Source: Massilia frigida (GTDB taxonomy: Bacteria > Pseudomonadota > Gammaproteobacteria > Burkholderiales > Burkholderiaceae_D). Taken from it: a stretch of DNA of 64,000 nt. The notes under the pieces were generated by a model that saw only the letters and a list, made by a program, of their open reading frames with translations, was not told where the DNA came from and ran no database searches. This document shows, piece after piece, positions 55,428-64,000 of the stretch. Where the stretch lies: NCBI RefSeq assembly GCF_011682175.1, contig NZ_WHJG01000021.1, positions 61,603 through 125,602 on the forward strand. The letters run 5' to 3'. The first letter of the stretch is position 1. The number at the start of each line of letters is the position of its first letter. The position numbers were made by a program, and so were the translations under genes.

Positions 55428-55804
55428 GAGAACTCCTTCGTTGGTACCTGCGCCCGTGCGCACGTGTGCTGGAATGATAGCATCTGTTTAAGATTTATCG
55501 CATGGCATGATAAAGAAATTCACATTTCAATGCCGATGTTGGTTTTTGTACGCGCACGCCATGCTTGCCAACGCTGGAGATAGCGCGCAAGCATCCCTTC
55601 GATCGTTCCGCCGCGCTTCTGGTCCGCTGGTGAGTCATGCCGGCCGTCCGCTATCGGCCCGGGAGCGGTCAGTTGCAATGTAACAATTCGCGCATGAATC
55701 ACGTCACTTTCTCTTTACAATGGTGGAGTTAATGCTGATCAATCGCCGCGTGCCAAAGTGGCTTCACCTGGACAGGCGCCCTTCCCCCTATTCTCAGACA
55801 ACAA
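55428..55804. promoter_or_regulatory. Divergent intergenic region between the small-gene/UbiB unit and the beta-lactamase
   Basis: 377 bases with no convincing gene. The part near 55470-55535 is AT-rich and could carry the leftward promoter, but no clear -35/-10 pair stands out. On the plus strand TACAAT at 55716-55721 is a plausible -10 for the beta-lactamase, without a good -35. An open frame across 55520-55702 is not protein-like. Confidence 0.35.
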
Positions 55805-56704
55805 ATGAAAAAGAAACTTCTCGCGTGTTCCATGTTTTTCTTAGGAGCGTTCCTCAGCACTGCCAAGGCGGCAGACTGGTATGCGCCGCAAGACCCATTC
55901 CGGGTGCTTGGACATACCTATTACGTCGGGACGGGTGGGATCAGTGCTGTGCTCATGACATCGCCGGCGGGACACATCCTCGTCGATGCCGGCGGCCCCG
56001 AGGCAGCGCCCCAGGTGGTGGCGCATATTCGCAAGCTGGGCTTCCGGGTCGAAGACATCCGCTACATCCTCAATTCGCACGCCCACCAGGATCACGCCGG
56101 CGCCATCGCGGACTTGCAAAAGCTGAGCGGTGCAACGGTGCTGGCCAGTCCGGCCGCGGTGCGGGTGCTCGAGAGCGGCCAGCCGGATCGGGGCGATGCG
56201 CAATATCCGAACCTGACGTCCATGCCGCCGGTGGCAAGCACGCGCGCAGTGCGTGACGGCGAAACCATCCACCTCGGGCCGCTGGCCGTGACCGCGCACT
56301 TCACGCCAGGACACACCAATGGCGGAGTCAGCTGGACCTGGCAAGCCGAAGAAAATGGGCGGACCGTCAACGTCGTGTTTGCCGACAGCCTGACTGCGCT
56401 GGCCGCCAAAGGCCTGCGTTTCAGCGGCAATCCGCTGTACCCGCAGGCGCAGGCGGACGTCGAGCGTTCGTTCGCTACCATCGAAGCACTGCCCTGCGAC
56501 GTGCTGGTCGCTGCGCATCCGGAAGCGGGCGACCTGTGGGAGCGCAAGGCCAGACAGGCGGCACTTGGCGCCGCCGCCTTCATCGATGCCGACGCCTGCC
56601 GTCAGTATGTGGTCAAGGCGCGCGCGCGCCTGGCCCAGACGCTCGGTGCCGAGGCGGCTCCCGGCAAGGCGCCCTCGCCCCTTGCCGCAAAAGCCGTCCC
56701 GTGA
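55805..56704 (+). CDS. Subclass B3 metallo-beta-lactamase
   Basis: 299 aa with a signal peptide (MKKKLLACSMFFLGAFLS then TAKA, cleavage likely after residue 22), so periplasmic. Zinc ligands of the B3 family are visible: SHAHQDH gives His92, His94, Asp96 and His97; PGHTNGG gives His170; AAHPEAG gives His238. This is the complete HxHxDH plus two-His set of B3 enzymes such as L1 and THIN-B, which hydrolyse most beta-lactams including carbapenems. It is on the opposite strand to its neighbours and stops 18 bases before the chemoreceptor stop. Most likely an intrinsic chromosomal enzyme: no integron or IS flanks it directly. Confidence 0.92.
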   Translation: MKKKLLACSMFFLGAFLSTAKAADWYAPQDPFRVLGHTYYVGTGGISAVLMTSPAGHILVDAGGPEAAPQVVAHIRKLGFRVEDIRYILNSHAHQDHAGAIADLQKLSGATVLASPAAVRVLESGQPDRGDAQYPNLTSMPPVASTRAVRDGETIHLGPLAVTAHFTPGHTNGGVSWTWQAEENGRTVNVVFADSLTALAAKGLRFSGNPLYPQAQADVERSFATIEALPCDVLVAAHPEAGDLWERKARQAALGAAAFIDADACRQYVVKARARLAQTLGAEAAPGKAPSPLAAKAVP

Positions 56705-56722
56705 ATGCCGCCAGGACGCTGA

Positions 56723-58309
56723 TTATCGTGGCAAGGTCAGCAGGCCGTGGGCCGGCCGTGTGTCGCTCGCGCTGAGCTTGAACGCTTGCGCCACCTGGGC
56801 CAGCGCGGCCGCGTCCTCCTGCATCGACTGGGCGGCGGCGGCGGCCTGCTCGACCAGCGCGGCATTCTGCTGGGTCACATGGTCCATCTCGATGATGGCC
56901 TGGTTGATCTGCTCGATCCCGACGGTCTGCTCCTGGCTGGCCGACACGATCTCTTGCATGATGTCGGTCACTTTCTGGACGCTGGCCACCACGTCGTTCA
57001 TGGTGGTGCCGGCCTGATCGACCAGCCGGGTGCCGGCTTCGACCATGTCGACCGAATCTTCGATCAGGGTCTTGATTTCTTTCGCCGCCGCTGCCGAGCG
57101 CTGCGCAAGGTTGCGTACCTCCGATGCCACCACGGCAAAGCCCCGGCCCTGTTCGCCGGCGCGCGCCGCTTCGACCGCCGCGTTCAGGGCCAGGATATTG
57201 GTCTGGAATGCGATGCCGTCGATAACGCTGATGATGTCGACAATACGGCGCGAGGACGTGTTTATCGAACGCATGGTCGAGACCACCTCCGACACCACCG
57301 TGCCGCCTTTCTCCGCCACCGCCGACGCACTGAGCGCAAGCTGATTGGCCTGGCGCGCGTTGTCTGCGTTCTGCCTGACCGTGCCGGTCAATTCCGTGAT
57401 CGAGGCGGTGGTCTCTTCAATCGAACTGGCCTGCTGCTCGGTGCGGCCAGACAAGTCCAGATTGCCCCTGGCGATCTCGATCGACGCGGTGACGATCCGG
57501 TCCGAGCCCTCGCGCACCTTGCCGATGGTTCTTTCCAGGCTGGCGTCCATGTCGCGCAAGGCGGCCAGCAGCTGGCCCGTTTCGTCGCTGGAGGTCACTT
57601 CGATATGTTCGCTCAGGTCGCCCGTGGCGACCCGGTTGGCCACTTCAACCGCGCGCCGCAAAGGCTTCTTGATGGAACCGATCACGATGTGCGACAGAAA
57701 GGCACCCAGCAACAAGCCAAGTCCCAAGGTCGCCAGCATGATCTTGCGCGTGGTGGCGCTGGCCTTGTCGGCGGCCGCAAACGCGGCCTGGGCTTCGCCC
57801 TTTTGCTGCATCATGCGGGTCAGCAGGGCTGAACGGGCAGACTCGAACTTCTTTTCGGAGTCAATCTTGAGCTGGGCGCTGGCCGCCTCGTAGTCGCCGC
57901 TCTTGGCCAAGGTGATGACCTTTTCGCCGGCGACGGCATACTGCTCCCACGCCGTTTCGAAGATGCCGGCCTGGGTTTTCGCGTCGCCCGACTGCAGGGA
58001 GCGCTTGTAACTGTCCAGGCTCTTTCTCAACTTGGCATGGACGACCGCCACCTCGCGGTAGGAAACCTCGGCCGCCTCGGAATTCTCGGCCCCCATGCCG
58101 CCGATCACCAGCGTGCGCGAGCGATACATATCGCCCAGCATCTCCCCCAGGCTGACCAGGGGCACGGTACTGTCTTCATAAATGGTGCGCATGCTCTCGT
58201 TGCTGGCGGACAAGCCGCGCAGGGCGACCAGGCCCACCACGGCCAGCGCGGTGAGCAGGGTGCCGGTCAGGATCATCAGGCGGGTGCTGATATTGACGTT
58301 GTATAGCAT
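56723..58309 (-). CDS. Methyl-accepting chemotaxis protein
   Basis: 528 aa. N-terminal membrane segment about residues 10-30, a four-helix-type periplasmic sensor (about 35-190), a second membrane segment (about 192-212), a HAMP domain (about 213-265) and a long cytoplasmic signalling domain. The conserved hairpin tip includes [19 protein letters not shown] and [15 protein letters not shown]. It relays ligand sensing to CheA/CheW; the ligand is unknown. No CheR/CheB-binding pentapeptide is seen at the C-terminus. A stand-alone gene facing the beta-lactamase. Confidence 0.95.
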   Translation of the reverse strand: MLYNVNISTRLMILTGTLLTALAVVGLVALRGLSASNESMRTIYEDSTVPLVSLGEMLGDMYRSRTLVIGGMGAENSEAAEVSYREVAVVHAKLRKSLDSYKRSLQSGDAKTQAGIFETAWEQYAVAGEKVITLAKSGDYEAASAQLKIDSEKKFESARSALLTRMMQQKGEAQAAFAAADKASATTRKIMLATLGLGLLLGAFLSHIVIGSIKKPLRRAVEVANRVATGDLSEHIEVTSSDETGQLLAALRDMDASLERTIGKVREGSDRIVTASIEIARGNLDLSGRTEQQASSIEETTASITELTGTVRQNADNARQANQLALSASAVAEKGGTVVSEVVSTMRSINTSSRRIVDIISVIDGIAFQTNILALNAAVEAARAGEQGRGFAVVASEVRNLAQRSAAAAKEIKTLIEDSVDMVEAGTRLVDQAGTTMNDVVASVQKVTDIMQEIVSASQEQTVGIEQINQAIIEMDHVTQQNAALVEQAAAAAQSMQEDAAALAQVAQAFKLSASDTRPAHGLLTLPR

Positions 58310-58334
58310 AGGCGGCTCGGCAAGGTTGGGGGGA

Positions 58335-59093
58335 TTATTTGACTTTGAGGTAGTCGGCCAGCTTCTTGGCCGCGCCCGTGGGTGCGCCGATGGTGACCAG
58401 TCCGAGCGGACGCGACATGGCAGGCGCGTCGATGGTCTTGCTGTCGCCCGCCCCCGCCTTGACGTGCACGTCGGCGGCGGGTCCGAAGCCGCCGGGAGTG
58501 CGCGATACCCAGGTGATCACTTCGCGCGGCGACTGCGCTTCCAGCGTCCCTTTGATGTACTCGGCGCCGTCCATGATGGTTTTCTGGAACACCAGGCTCG
58601 GAATCATCCCCGCCTTGGTCACCACCACCTTGACCGGCAGGTCGGCGCCGCCGACTTCTTTCCAGTTGGTGATTTTGCCCGTGGCCATATCCTTGAGTTG
58701 GGCCTTGGTCAGCGCACTGACACCATTCGATTTGTGCACGATGACGACCAGCTCGTCTTTGCCGATTTGCGTGAACACCAGGTTGTCCGGAACCTTGATG
58801 TCCTTATTGGCGGCCTTGGCCGCCTTTTTGCCAGCCTCGATCGAGTCGGCCAGGGTATCGCCTACCGCTGCCACGCTGACCTTGCCCTCGACCAAGGCGA
58901 CCATGCCATTGCCGGTCCCCACACCGTTGACCTTGATCTCGACGCCGGTGGCCTTGAGGATTTCCGCAGCGCGCGGCTCCAGTACGTCTTTTTGCGGGGT
59001 GGTGCCACCCGAAATTTCCAGCGCCTGGGCGCCGGCGTTGCCGGCCAGGCTGGCGATCATGAGGGAGAGCAATACGAAGGCAGGTGCTTTCAT
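58335..59093 (-). CDS. PstS-like periplasmic substrate-binding protein
   Basis: 252 aa from ATG 59093, with GGATA upstream and a signal peptide ([19 protein letters not shown], cleavage near AGA). Short PstS-like fold: SGGTTPQ at the start of the mature protein, GVGTGNGM and AVGDTLADS as anion-binding-type loops, then TNWKEVGG and the [11 protein letters not shown] segment. It is shorter than classical PstS, and no pstCAB genes adjoin it. It may bind phosphate or another oxyanion, or act as a solitary sensor for the adjacent chemoreceptor, which starts 25 bases downstream in the same direction. That link is inference. Confidence 0.82.
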   Translation of the reverse strand: MKAPAFVLLSLMIASLAGNAGAQALEISGGTTPQKDVLEPRAAEILKATGVEIKVNGVGTGNGMVALVEGKVSVAAVGDTLADSIEAGKKAAKAANKDIKVPDNLVFTQIGKDELVVIVHKSNGVSALTKAQLKDMATGKITNWKEVGGADLPVKVVVTKAGMIPSLVFQKTIMDGAEYIKGTLEAQSPREVITWVSRTPGGFGPAADVHVKAGAGDSKTIDAPAMSRPLGLVTIGAPTGAAKKLADYLKVK

Positions 59094-59363
59094 TGTGTAT
59101 CCTTTATGTGGGTCGATCACCTGAAACGAGCATGTCAGCTGGGATAGTTTCCATGCGCCAATTGAAAAATCAATGTACGACCGCTTGAGGAAACACACAA
59201 GACGATGCGAATCGTGTGAGTGGGAAATGTGTCGCGCTGTTGGAAACGTGCGATAAGCGCGCTTCCCGCGTTGCGTCGATATACCTGGACGACGCTGGAC
59301 CGCATCGGCCTGCAATGCAGCTGTATTGACGCCCCTATCGGCCTGGCGCGGCCGCGCCATGCC

Positions 59364-60536
59364 TTACCATGCAAAGCCGCCGGCGCCCGCGCCGCCCGCA
59401 GTACGCCGCCGCCAGAACCGCTCCCTGGGAAAGCGGGTCACTGCCGCATAGGTTTCGCCGAGACGCTGGCAATACCGCGCTTCAACCGCGCGCATCTCCT
59501 CCAGATAGCGCTCGCGCGCATGCCCGACGCCACCGAGGTAGCGCCCAATCGCATGGGCGCAACTGTCGGCCGTGGCCAAAGCGTTAAACAGCCCCTGGGA
59601 TGCAATCGGGTCGAATGCCAGCATCGCGTCGCCGATCGCGAAAAACCCGTCGGGCAGCGCGGCCGTGGCGCCTGGATCGAGCCCGCCCCCGCCGGCCGGC
59701 CGCAGATGCACCGGAAAGTCCATGGTGGGGGGCCTGATCCCGGCCAACACCCCATGGCGCTGCGCTTTGGCCAGCAAGCGTCCAGGATCGCGCAGTGCCT
59801 TGAGCTCGGCATCGTCGCTATCAAGGTGAAGTGCCAGCACCCGTTGCCCGGACGGCACGCGCACGCTATACCACCAGCCGTTCGCGTCGGCGCAGAGTCG
59901 GGTGGCCTGATCCTTGTCGCCCGTATCCACCGGCAAGTGCGCGTAAAGGCAGACCAGGCGGTCGTGGCCGCGCCGGGCAAGGCCGAGTTGCCTGGCCGCC
60001 ACCATGGCACGGCCACTGGCATCGACCAGCACTGGCGTGTGGTGCACGCCACGCGATGGGGCGGCACCGCCTTGCCCCAGGCATTGCGCATCGATACGCC
60101 AGCGCCCGCCCTCACGCGACAGTGCCAGCTGCCGCACCGTGTCGACCAGCGACGCGCCCGCTTCCACGGCGTCATCGCGCAGGCCAGCATCGAACTTCAG
60201 GCGGTCGAGGTGCCAGCCCACCCCATGCGGATCGCGGATCGGGTCGAACCAGGCCGGCGTGTCCGAGTCCCACTGCGCGACCGACGCGCCGCGTGCCGCA
60301 TGGCCCTGGGCGAGAAAGCGCTCGTAGCCCCCTTGGCGCTGGAGCAGCACGCGGGCCGCGCCCGGCAAGGACTCGCCGATGCGCAATGCGCCGCCCGCCC
60401 GCGCCCGCGCCCGGTCCAACAGCAACACGCGATACTGCGGCCGCAGGCGCCGGGCCAGGGCCGCGCCGGCCGGACCGGCGCCCACGATGACGACGTCCCA
60501 CTGCGCCGTCGAGCGGCTCGGCGGCAGGGTGATCAC
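59364..60536 (-). CDS. LodB-like FAD-dependent oxidoreductase
   Basis: 390 aa from GTG 60536, overlapping the LodA-like stop (GTGA). N-terminal Rossmann motif VVIVGAGPAGAALARR (FAD), GESLPGAA near 54, and IGDAMLAFDPIASQG as the second FAD motif, in the style of flavin-dependent halogenases and LodB. In the LodA/LodB systems the flavoprotein is needed to make the cysteine tryptophylquinone cofactor of the neighbouring oxidase. No halogenase lysine/WxWxIP signature is seen, so I do not call it a halogenase. Confidence 0.85.
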   Translation of the reverse strand: MITLPPSRSTAQWDVVIVGAGPAGAALARRLRPQYRVLLLDRARARAGGALRIGESLPGAARVLLQRQGGYERFLAQGHAARGASVAQWDSDTPAWFDPIRDPHGVGWHLDRLKFDAGLRDDAVEAGASLVDTVRQLALSREGGRWRIDAQCLGQGGAAPSRGVHHTPVLVDASGRAMVAARQLGLARRGHDRLVCLYAHLPVDTGDKDQATRLCADANGWWYSVRVPSGQRVLALHLDSDDAELKALRDPGRLLAKAQRHGVLAGIRPPTMDFPVHLRPAGGGGLDPGATAALPDGFFAIGDAMLAFDPIASQGLFNALATADSCAHAIGRYLGGVGHARERYLEEMRAVEARYCQRLGETYAAVTRFPRERFWRRRTAGGAGAGGFAW

Positions 60537-62407
60537 ACTGCAGGCTTGGGCGTGCCGAGACGCGCGAGCTGGCGCATCTGGCTGTCGGTTGCCTTGCGCT
60601 CGGCCTCGGTCAGCGGCTGGCCGCCGCGATCCTCGACCTGCATCGTCGCAGGAAAGTCCGGGTCATTCGGAATGCCCTTGCGCATCTCGACGATACCTTG
60701 CCGGTCGAAGTGGCTGACCATGGCTTGCAACTGCTGTAAATGCCCGGGACCCAAGGTCCGGTCCCAATCCATGCGCTCATTGAAGGCCGCCAGCCGCTCC
60801 TCCCGGCCCAGTTCCGGGTTCATCACTTTCTTGTAGTTCTCGGCACTGAGCACCTGGTTCGGCACCCGCGCCGGCCAGAACGTCGGCAGGTAGGGGTCGT
60901 ACTGGGGGTCGTAGCCGGAGCGGCAACTGGCGGTGTCGGTCTGCCAGGGTAGCGCCATCCAGCGCGTGACCGACCCTGGAAACTGGCCGTACAAGGGGCC
61001 GTCGAAGGAACACGCCTCGGCCGGGGTCAGGGCCTTGCCAAAATCGGCCTCGCGGTCGTCCCCGGCGCGGTGGCGCCAGCGATACGCCTCGCTGTACATC
61101 GAGGCGTGGCGCACCGGCCAGGTCATCTCGCAGCCGGGATGAAATGCATCGGCCAGGCAAAATTCCAGGGCGGCGCGATCGAGCATGGCCGCCTGATCCG
61201 CGAGCGGCACATCAGCGATGTCGTGCCTGGCCTCGTCACCGGCGGCGGGAGGATAATCGGCGATGAAATCGCCCTCGGCCCAGCGGTCGAGCATCGCCAG
61301 CTGGGTGCCGGTGAGCGCATTCATGGCGCGCGGGATCGGCGGCATCGGCACATCCATCGCATCCCCATAGACCCAGGGCCAGGGCTTCATCGATGCATCG
61401 TGGTAGCGCGGATTGCGAAACGCGTTGGCGACGGTCCGGCGCAGTTGCGCATAGGTGTTACCCGCCTGCGACAGCTTGCGCAGATAGTCCGGCGCCATGA
61501 AGTCCTGCGGCATGCCGTGCCCGAAACCGGCCGCGAAGCTGGCGTTCATCCACTGGAGGTCGCACAGCGCCTTAAAGATGGGCAGCAGATCGTTCCTGAA
61601 CGAGGGCCGCAGCGGTACCGGCAGGTGCCCGGCCTGGATCGCGACATCGGTCATCAGGGCATACATGGTGCGCACCGATTTTTGTTGCGGCCCGTAGTTC
61701 GGCGGCGCCACCACCACCCATGCCGGCGCCACCCTCAGTTCACGTCCGCCCACCCGCACCCGCGCGCTGACCGGGCCATCGCTGGTGTCGTCGAACCAGC
61801 CGTCATTGTTCGCAAACGTGACCGGGGCCTTGCCGTCGAACGAGGCCGACATGCCGTGTCCGCCGAATACCCGCAAGCGGCCGTGCGGATCGGTGCGCAA
61901 CTCCCCCAGCGGCACCGGAATGCCGAAGCAGCTGCCGCCATCGAAGTGGTATTGCTGTCCCGCCGCGCCAGCTTCGCCGATGGTGCGGGCGCCGGGCTGG
62001 ATGGACAAGCTGCCTCGCTCGGGCAGCAGCACGCCGGCATTGCGGCGCGTGGAAGGCGCCGCAGTCGCGGCCTCGGGGATGTCCAGCGCCAGCTCGAAGT
62101 TATACCAAGCCGCCTTGTGATTGGCCAGTTCGACTTTCCATTCAATCTCGACGCCCTCCTGCATGGCCAGTTCGCACAGCACTTGCCCCTGGACGTCGTA
62201 GCCATAGATGCGGAACTCGGCCACCTCGCGTTTCAGCGCTCCGCTGCTGTCACGGTAGAAATCCTTGGGCTTGGGCAAGGGATCGACCACTTGGGGACCG
62301 ACGTAGAATCCCTCCTCCTCCCTGGAATTACCCACCCGCGCGATGCCGATCGACGGATGAATCTTCGCGTACACGACCTGCTCTGCAAGCTTGCTTTCAC
62401 TGCGCAT
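60533..62407 (-). CDS. LodA-like quinoprotein amino-acid oxidase (CTQ type)
   Basis: 624 aa from ATG 62407, with AAAGGGG seven bases upstream; the in-frame TTG earlier overlaps that site. Opens with IHPSIGIARVGNS, typical of LodA/GoxA proteins. Candidate cofactor residues are Cys426 in PGCEMTWP and Trp511 in FWPARVPNQVL; other cysteines (such as CRSGYD near 498) mean the pair is not proven. These enzymes oxidise an amino acid (Lys epsilon-amine, Gly or others) with release of H2O2 and ammonia, and several are antimicrobial. No signal peptide is obvious, as is usual for the group. Substrate not predictable. The LodB-like partner is directly downstream. Confidence 0.88.
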   Translation of the reverse strand: MRSESKLAEQVVYAKIHPSIGIARVGNSREEEGFYVGPQVVDPLPKPKDFYRDSSGALKREVAEFRIYGYDVQGQVLCELAMQEGVEIEWKVELANHKAAWYNFELALDIPEAATAAPSTRRNAGVLLPERGSLSIQPGARTIGEAGAAGQQYHFDGGSCFGIPVPLGELRTDPHGRLRVFGGHGMSASFDGKAPVTFANNDGWFDDTSDGPVSARVRVGGRELRVAPAWVVVAPPNYGPQQKSVRTMYALMTDVAIQAGHLPVPLRPSFRNDLLPIFKALCDLQWMNASFAAGFGHGMPQDFMAPDYLRKLSQAGNTYAQLRRTVANAFRNPRYHDASMKPWPWVYGDAMDVPMPPIPRAMNALTGTQLAMLDRWAEGDFIADYPPAAGDEARHDIADVPLADQAAMLDRAALEFCLADAFHPGCEMTWPVRHASMYSEAYRWRHRAGDDREADFGKALTPAEACSFDGPLYGQFPGSVTRWMALPWQTDTASCRSGYDPQYDPYLPTFWPARVPNQVLSAENYKKVMNPELGREERLAAFNERMDWDRTLGPGHLQQLQAMVSHFDRQGIVEMRKGIPNDPDFPATMQVEDRGGQPLTEAERKATDSQMRQLARLGTPKPAV

Positions 62408-62936
62408 GACGGCCCCTTTCAAGGTAGTGGTGTTGCTCCTTTAATTGCTGTGGCGGCCTCGGTGCGGCCGCTCACGCGAGTGCACGGAAAGTGAACTGGA
62501 AAATACGCTTGCAATGCCGCCATTGCGGCAAGGCGTTCGCCATCGCTTGAATGCCTATAGTGCGCCACTACGGAACGAAATCAGCGAGAAATATTGCCTA
62601 TGTTTTAATTCTGCCACTCGTGACAATGTGTGATCAATGCGTTATCAGATCGGCGTATGCTGCTCGTTGCCGGCGGCCGCTTACATCCGGCCTGCGGCGG
62701 CAAGATGCGGCGCCGCAAGGCGCGCGCTGGCCGTCACCGCGTGCGCACCAGCGATGCTGTGCGCCATGGTGGCTTCAACAACGTGCCGGCGTTCGGCCTG
62801 CTCACGCCAAAATACAGGCAGGCCATCCCCGCGCAAGCCGTGTTCCAAAGCGACGACGTGGCGGGACGCCGCGCCAGCGCCGGAAGAGTCCAAGCCAGCG
62901 ATCGAGAAGGGACGGAAGCCGCCGCCGAAATGAGCG
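62408..62936. other. Intergenic stretch without a supported gene
   Basis: 529 bases. Open frames exist on both strands (for instance 62630-62944 plus) but look like low-information GC-rich frames without domain, signal peptide or ribosome site. The lodA-like promoter should lie in the first 100-200 bases; I see no clear consensus. Confidence 0.5.
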
Positions 62937-63146
62937 TCAATTAACAATATAAATCGTTTTTTTGTCGGCAGCGGCGGCTGCATAATCCCCCGAAGCGAAT
63001 GCGGATGTTCCGCGTTTGAATATCGCGTCAGCCACCTCGTTCGCTCCAGGGGGAAATCGATCAAAGCACTGGTCGTTGGCCTGTGCAGGCAAAGTCAATA
63101 AAGCCATGCATAGCAAGCTTGGGAGCACAAGATTTGAACTATACAT
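62937..63146 (-). pseudogene. Possible 5' remnant of a secreted protein gene
   Basis: 69 codons: MYSSNLVLPSLLCMALL then PAQA forms a good signal peptide, followed by a Cys-containing mature start and FKRGTSAFASGDYAAAA, which resembles the first helix of a Sel1/TPR-like repeat. The frame then ends after a run of seven A (minus strand) with KTIYIVN. A frameshift or deletion seems likely. It could also be a genuine short secreted peptide. No strong ribosome site. Confidence 0.35.
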
Positions 63147-63345
63147 TTTTCGAATTGACCATGGATACGGCGGCGAGCCTTCTCCATTCTTGGGCGATCT
63201 GTCCGCTTTTGGCCGATTTACGCGGTCGCACTTGCAGGCTTCGACGCGTGCGGCCACGGATCGGCCATTCTGAAGGTGCGTCGCAATCAACCATGCCTCG
63301 ATGGCACTGGCGTCTCCTGGCAAAATTGGTAATCACTCGTATTGA

Positions 63346-63384
63346 CGGGAATTCTGGCTGACAATGCCACCGTCAGAATTCCCG
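63346..63384. repeat. Inverted repeat, 11-bp perfect arms
   Basis: CGGGAATTCTG at 63346-63356 and its complement CAGAATTCCCG at 63374-63384, with a 17-base loop. It lies about 20 bases after the stop of the leftward hypothetical gene, so it may act as a terminator hairpin, but no T-run follows on either strand. Confidence 0.7.
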
Positions 63385-63406
63385 CCATCGATGCGTCAAG
63401 CTAGCG

Positions 63407-63892
63407 TTACTGGCCGTTCAGCAATATGACTTTGGCTTCCGAGCGTTTGACACCGTCGGCGCCCGCCTGCTTCAGCGTGATCCCCTTCAGGCGGCCACTG
63501 CCTACCGTCCACATATAGTACACATTTGCTTGCGGTCCCGACACTTCAGATTTGAGCTTGCACGCTTGGAAAGTGCCGGCGAGCACTGTGATCTGCTCTA
63601 CCGAAAATGTCGTGGTAACTGTTTGCGTCGATGCCGGTTGCGCCTTGCCATCGACCTCGGTCACCGTCGTATAAGTGCGCGAGTACGGTGTATTCAACGC
63701 CGGTTGAAACGGTGCAGTCGATGCCGGTGGCGAGAAGTAAGTGAGGACGTTGGTGGTATTTCCCGCAAGCGTGGTCGACGACGTAAATCCATAGTTAAAG
63801 AATTCACCGCCAACAAAATTACTGTAGGCCTTGTTCTTGGTGTTCGATGTGCTACCGCCAACGGCACTGGAATAGGTCATCTCGTTATACAC
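63407..63892 (-). pseudogene. Truncated hypothetical protein gene next to a transposase end
   Basis: About 161 codons of protein-like, Ser/Thr-rich sequence (YNEMTYSSAVGG, NFVGGEFFNYGF, YSRTYTTVTEVDGK, ending AKVILLNGQ), suggesting a beta-rich secreted or surface protein. No credible start: the only upstream start codon is a GTG two codons after the transposase stop, in the same frame and without a ribosome site. I infer that the 5' part was lost when the mobile element inserted. Function unknown. Confidence 0.5.
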
Positions 63893-63895
63893 AAC

Positions 63896-64000
63896 TCAGG
63901 CGCCTTCCTCCCGTAGTGCCTGCAATGTTTGAGCTGCGGTCATTACTTGGTCCAATCCTCGCCAGATGGTCTTGACGCCGGGCTCGCCATCGCTTTTGCG
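63896..64000 (-). mobile_element. 3' end of a transposase gene (probably IS4-type), cut by window edge
   Basis: The last 34 codons are visible, including GEPGVKTIWRGLDQ and ending ALREEGA. The GEPGVKT-WRG pattern near the C-terminus is typical of DDE transposases of the IS4 group. The rest lies outside the window, so completeness and inverted repeats cannot be judged. Confidence 0.6.

Noticed and set aside
59364..60536. Tryptophan-halogenase call for the flavoprotein
   Set aside because: FAD motifs are shared, but no halogenase signature is seen, and the overlap with a LodA-like gene fits LodB.
62630..62944. Plus-strand frame of 104 codons
   Set aside because: No ribosome site, no domain, Arg/Ala-rich composition typical of a chance frame in GC-rich DNA.

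Overview
The window looks like part of a high-GC betaproteobacterial chromosome. It is most consistent with the Oxalobacteraceae (Massilia/Duganella/Janthinobacterium group), judged from base composition, a THIN-B/L1-like subclass B3 beta-lactamase and a LodA/LodB pair. The family assignment is inference: no rRNA or other marker gene is present.

Positions 1-50918 hold one minus-strand biosynthetic operon, read right to left, for a hybrid NRPS / trans-AT polyketide. It starts with a 34-codon open frame coupled to a Cy-A-Ox-PCP NRPS that should make a thiazole. Next is a 7-module PKS of 8531 aa and then a 4-module PKS of 5236 aa ending TE-ACP. Last comes a tail of single enzymes: a decarboxylating KS, an HMG-CoA-synthase homologue, two enoyl-CoA hydratase homologues (beta-branching cassette), a free acyltransferase, and a PfaD/PksE-type enoyl reductase cut by the left edge. 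No module has an AT domain. Most genes overlap by 4-10 bases. Reading order: Cy-A-Ox-PCP | KS(Cys to Ser)-cMT-ACP | KS-DH-KR-ACP | KS-DH-KR-cMT-ACP | KS-oMT-ACP | KS-KR-ACP | KS-DH-KR-ACP | KS-DH-cMT-ACP || KS-DH-KR-cMT-ACP | KS-KR-ACP | KS-ACP-ACP | KS-DH-KR-ACP-TE-ACP(beta donor). The predicted product is a thiazole-bearing, partly unsaturated chain with several C-methyls, one O-methyl and one beta-branch. I cannot match it to a known compound.

Positions 51100-55427 hold a second minus-strand gene group just upstream: two small basic proteins, a degenerate UbiB/ABC1-like pseudokinase and an intact UbiB/ABC1-like kinase. A link to the polyketide is only suggested by position and direction.

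Positions 55805-64000 hold mixed accessory genes: a B3 metallo-beta-lactamase, a chemoreceptor, a PstS-like periplasmic protein, a LodB-like flavoprotein with a LodA-like quinoprotein oxidase, and a decayed right end with a truncated secreted-protein start, an inverted repeat, a truncated hypothetical gene and the 3' end of a transposase. The most unusual points are the Cys-to-Ser KS, the donor ACP fused behind the thioesterase, the beta-branching ACP pair with Phe at the usual Trp site, the Met-for-Cys decarboxylating KS, the coupled mini-ORF before the NRPS, and the kinase/pseudokinase pair.
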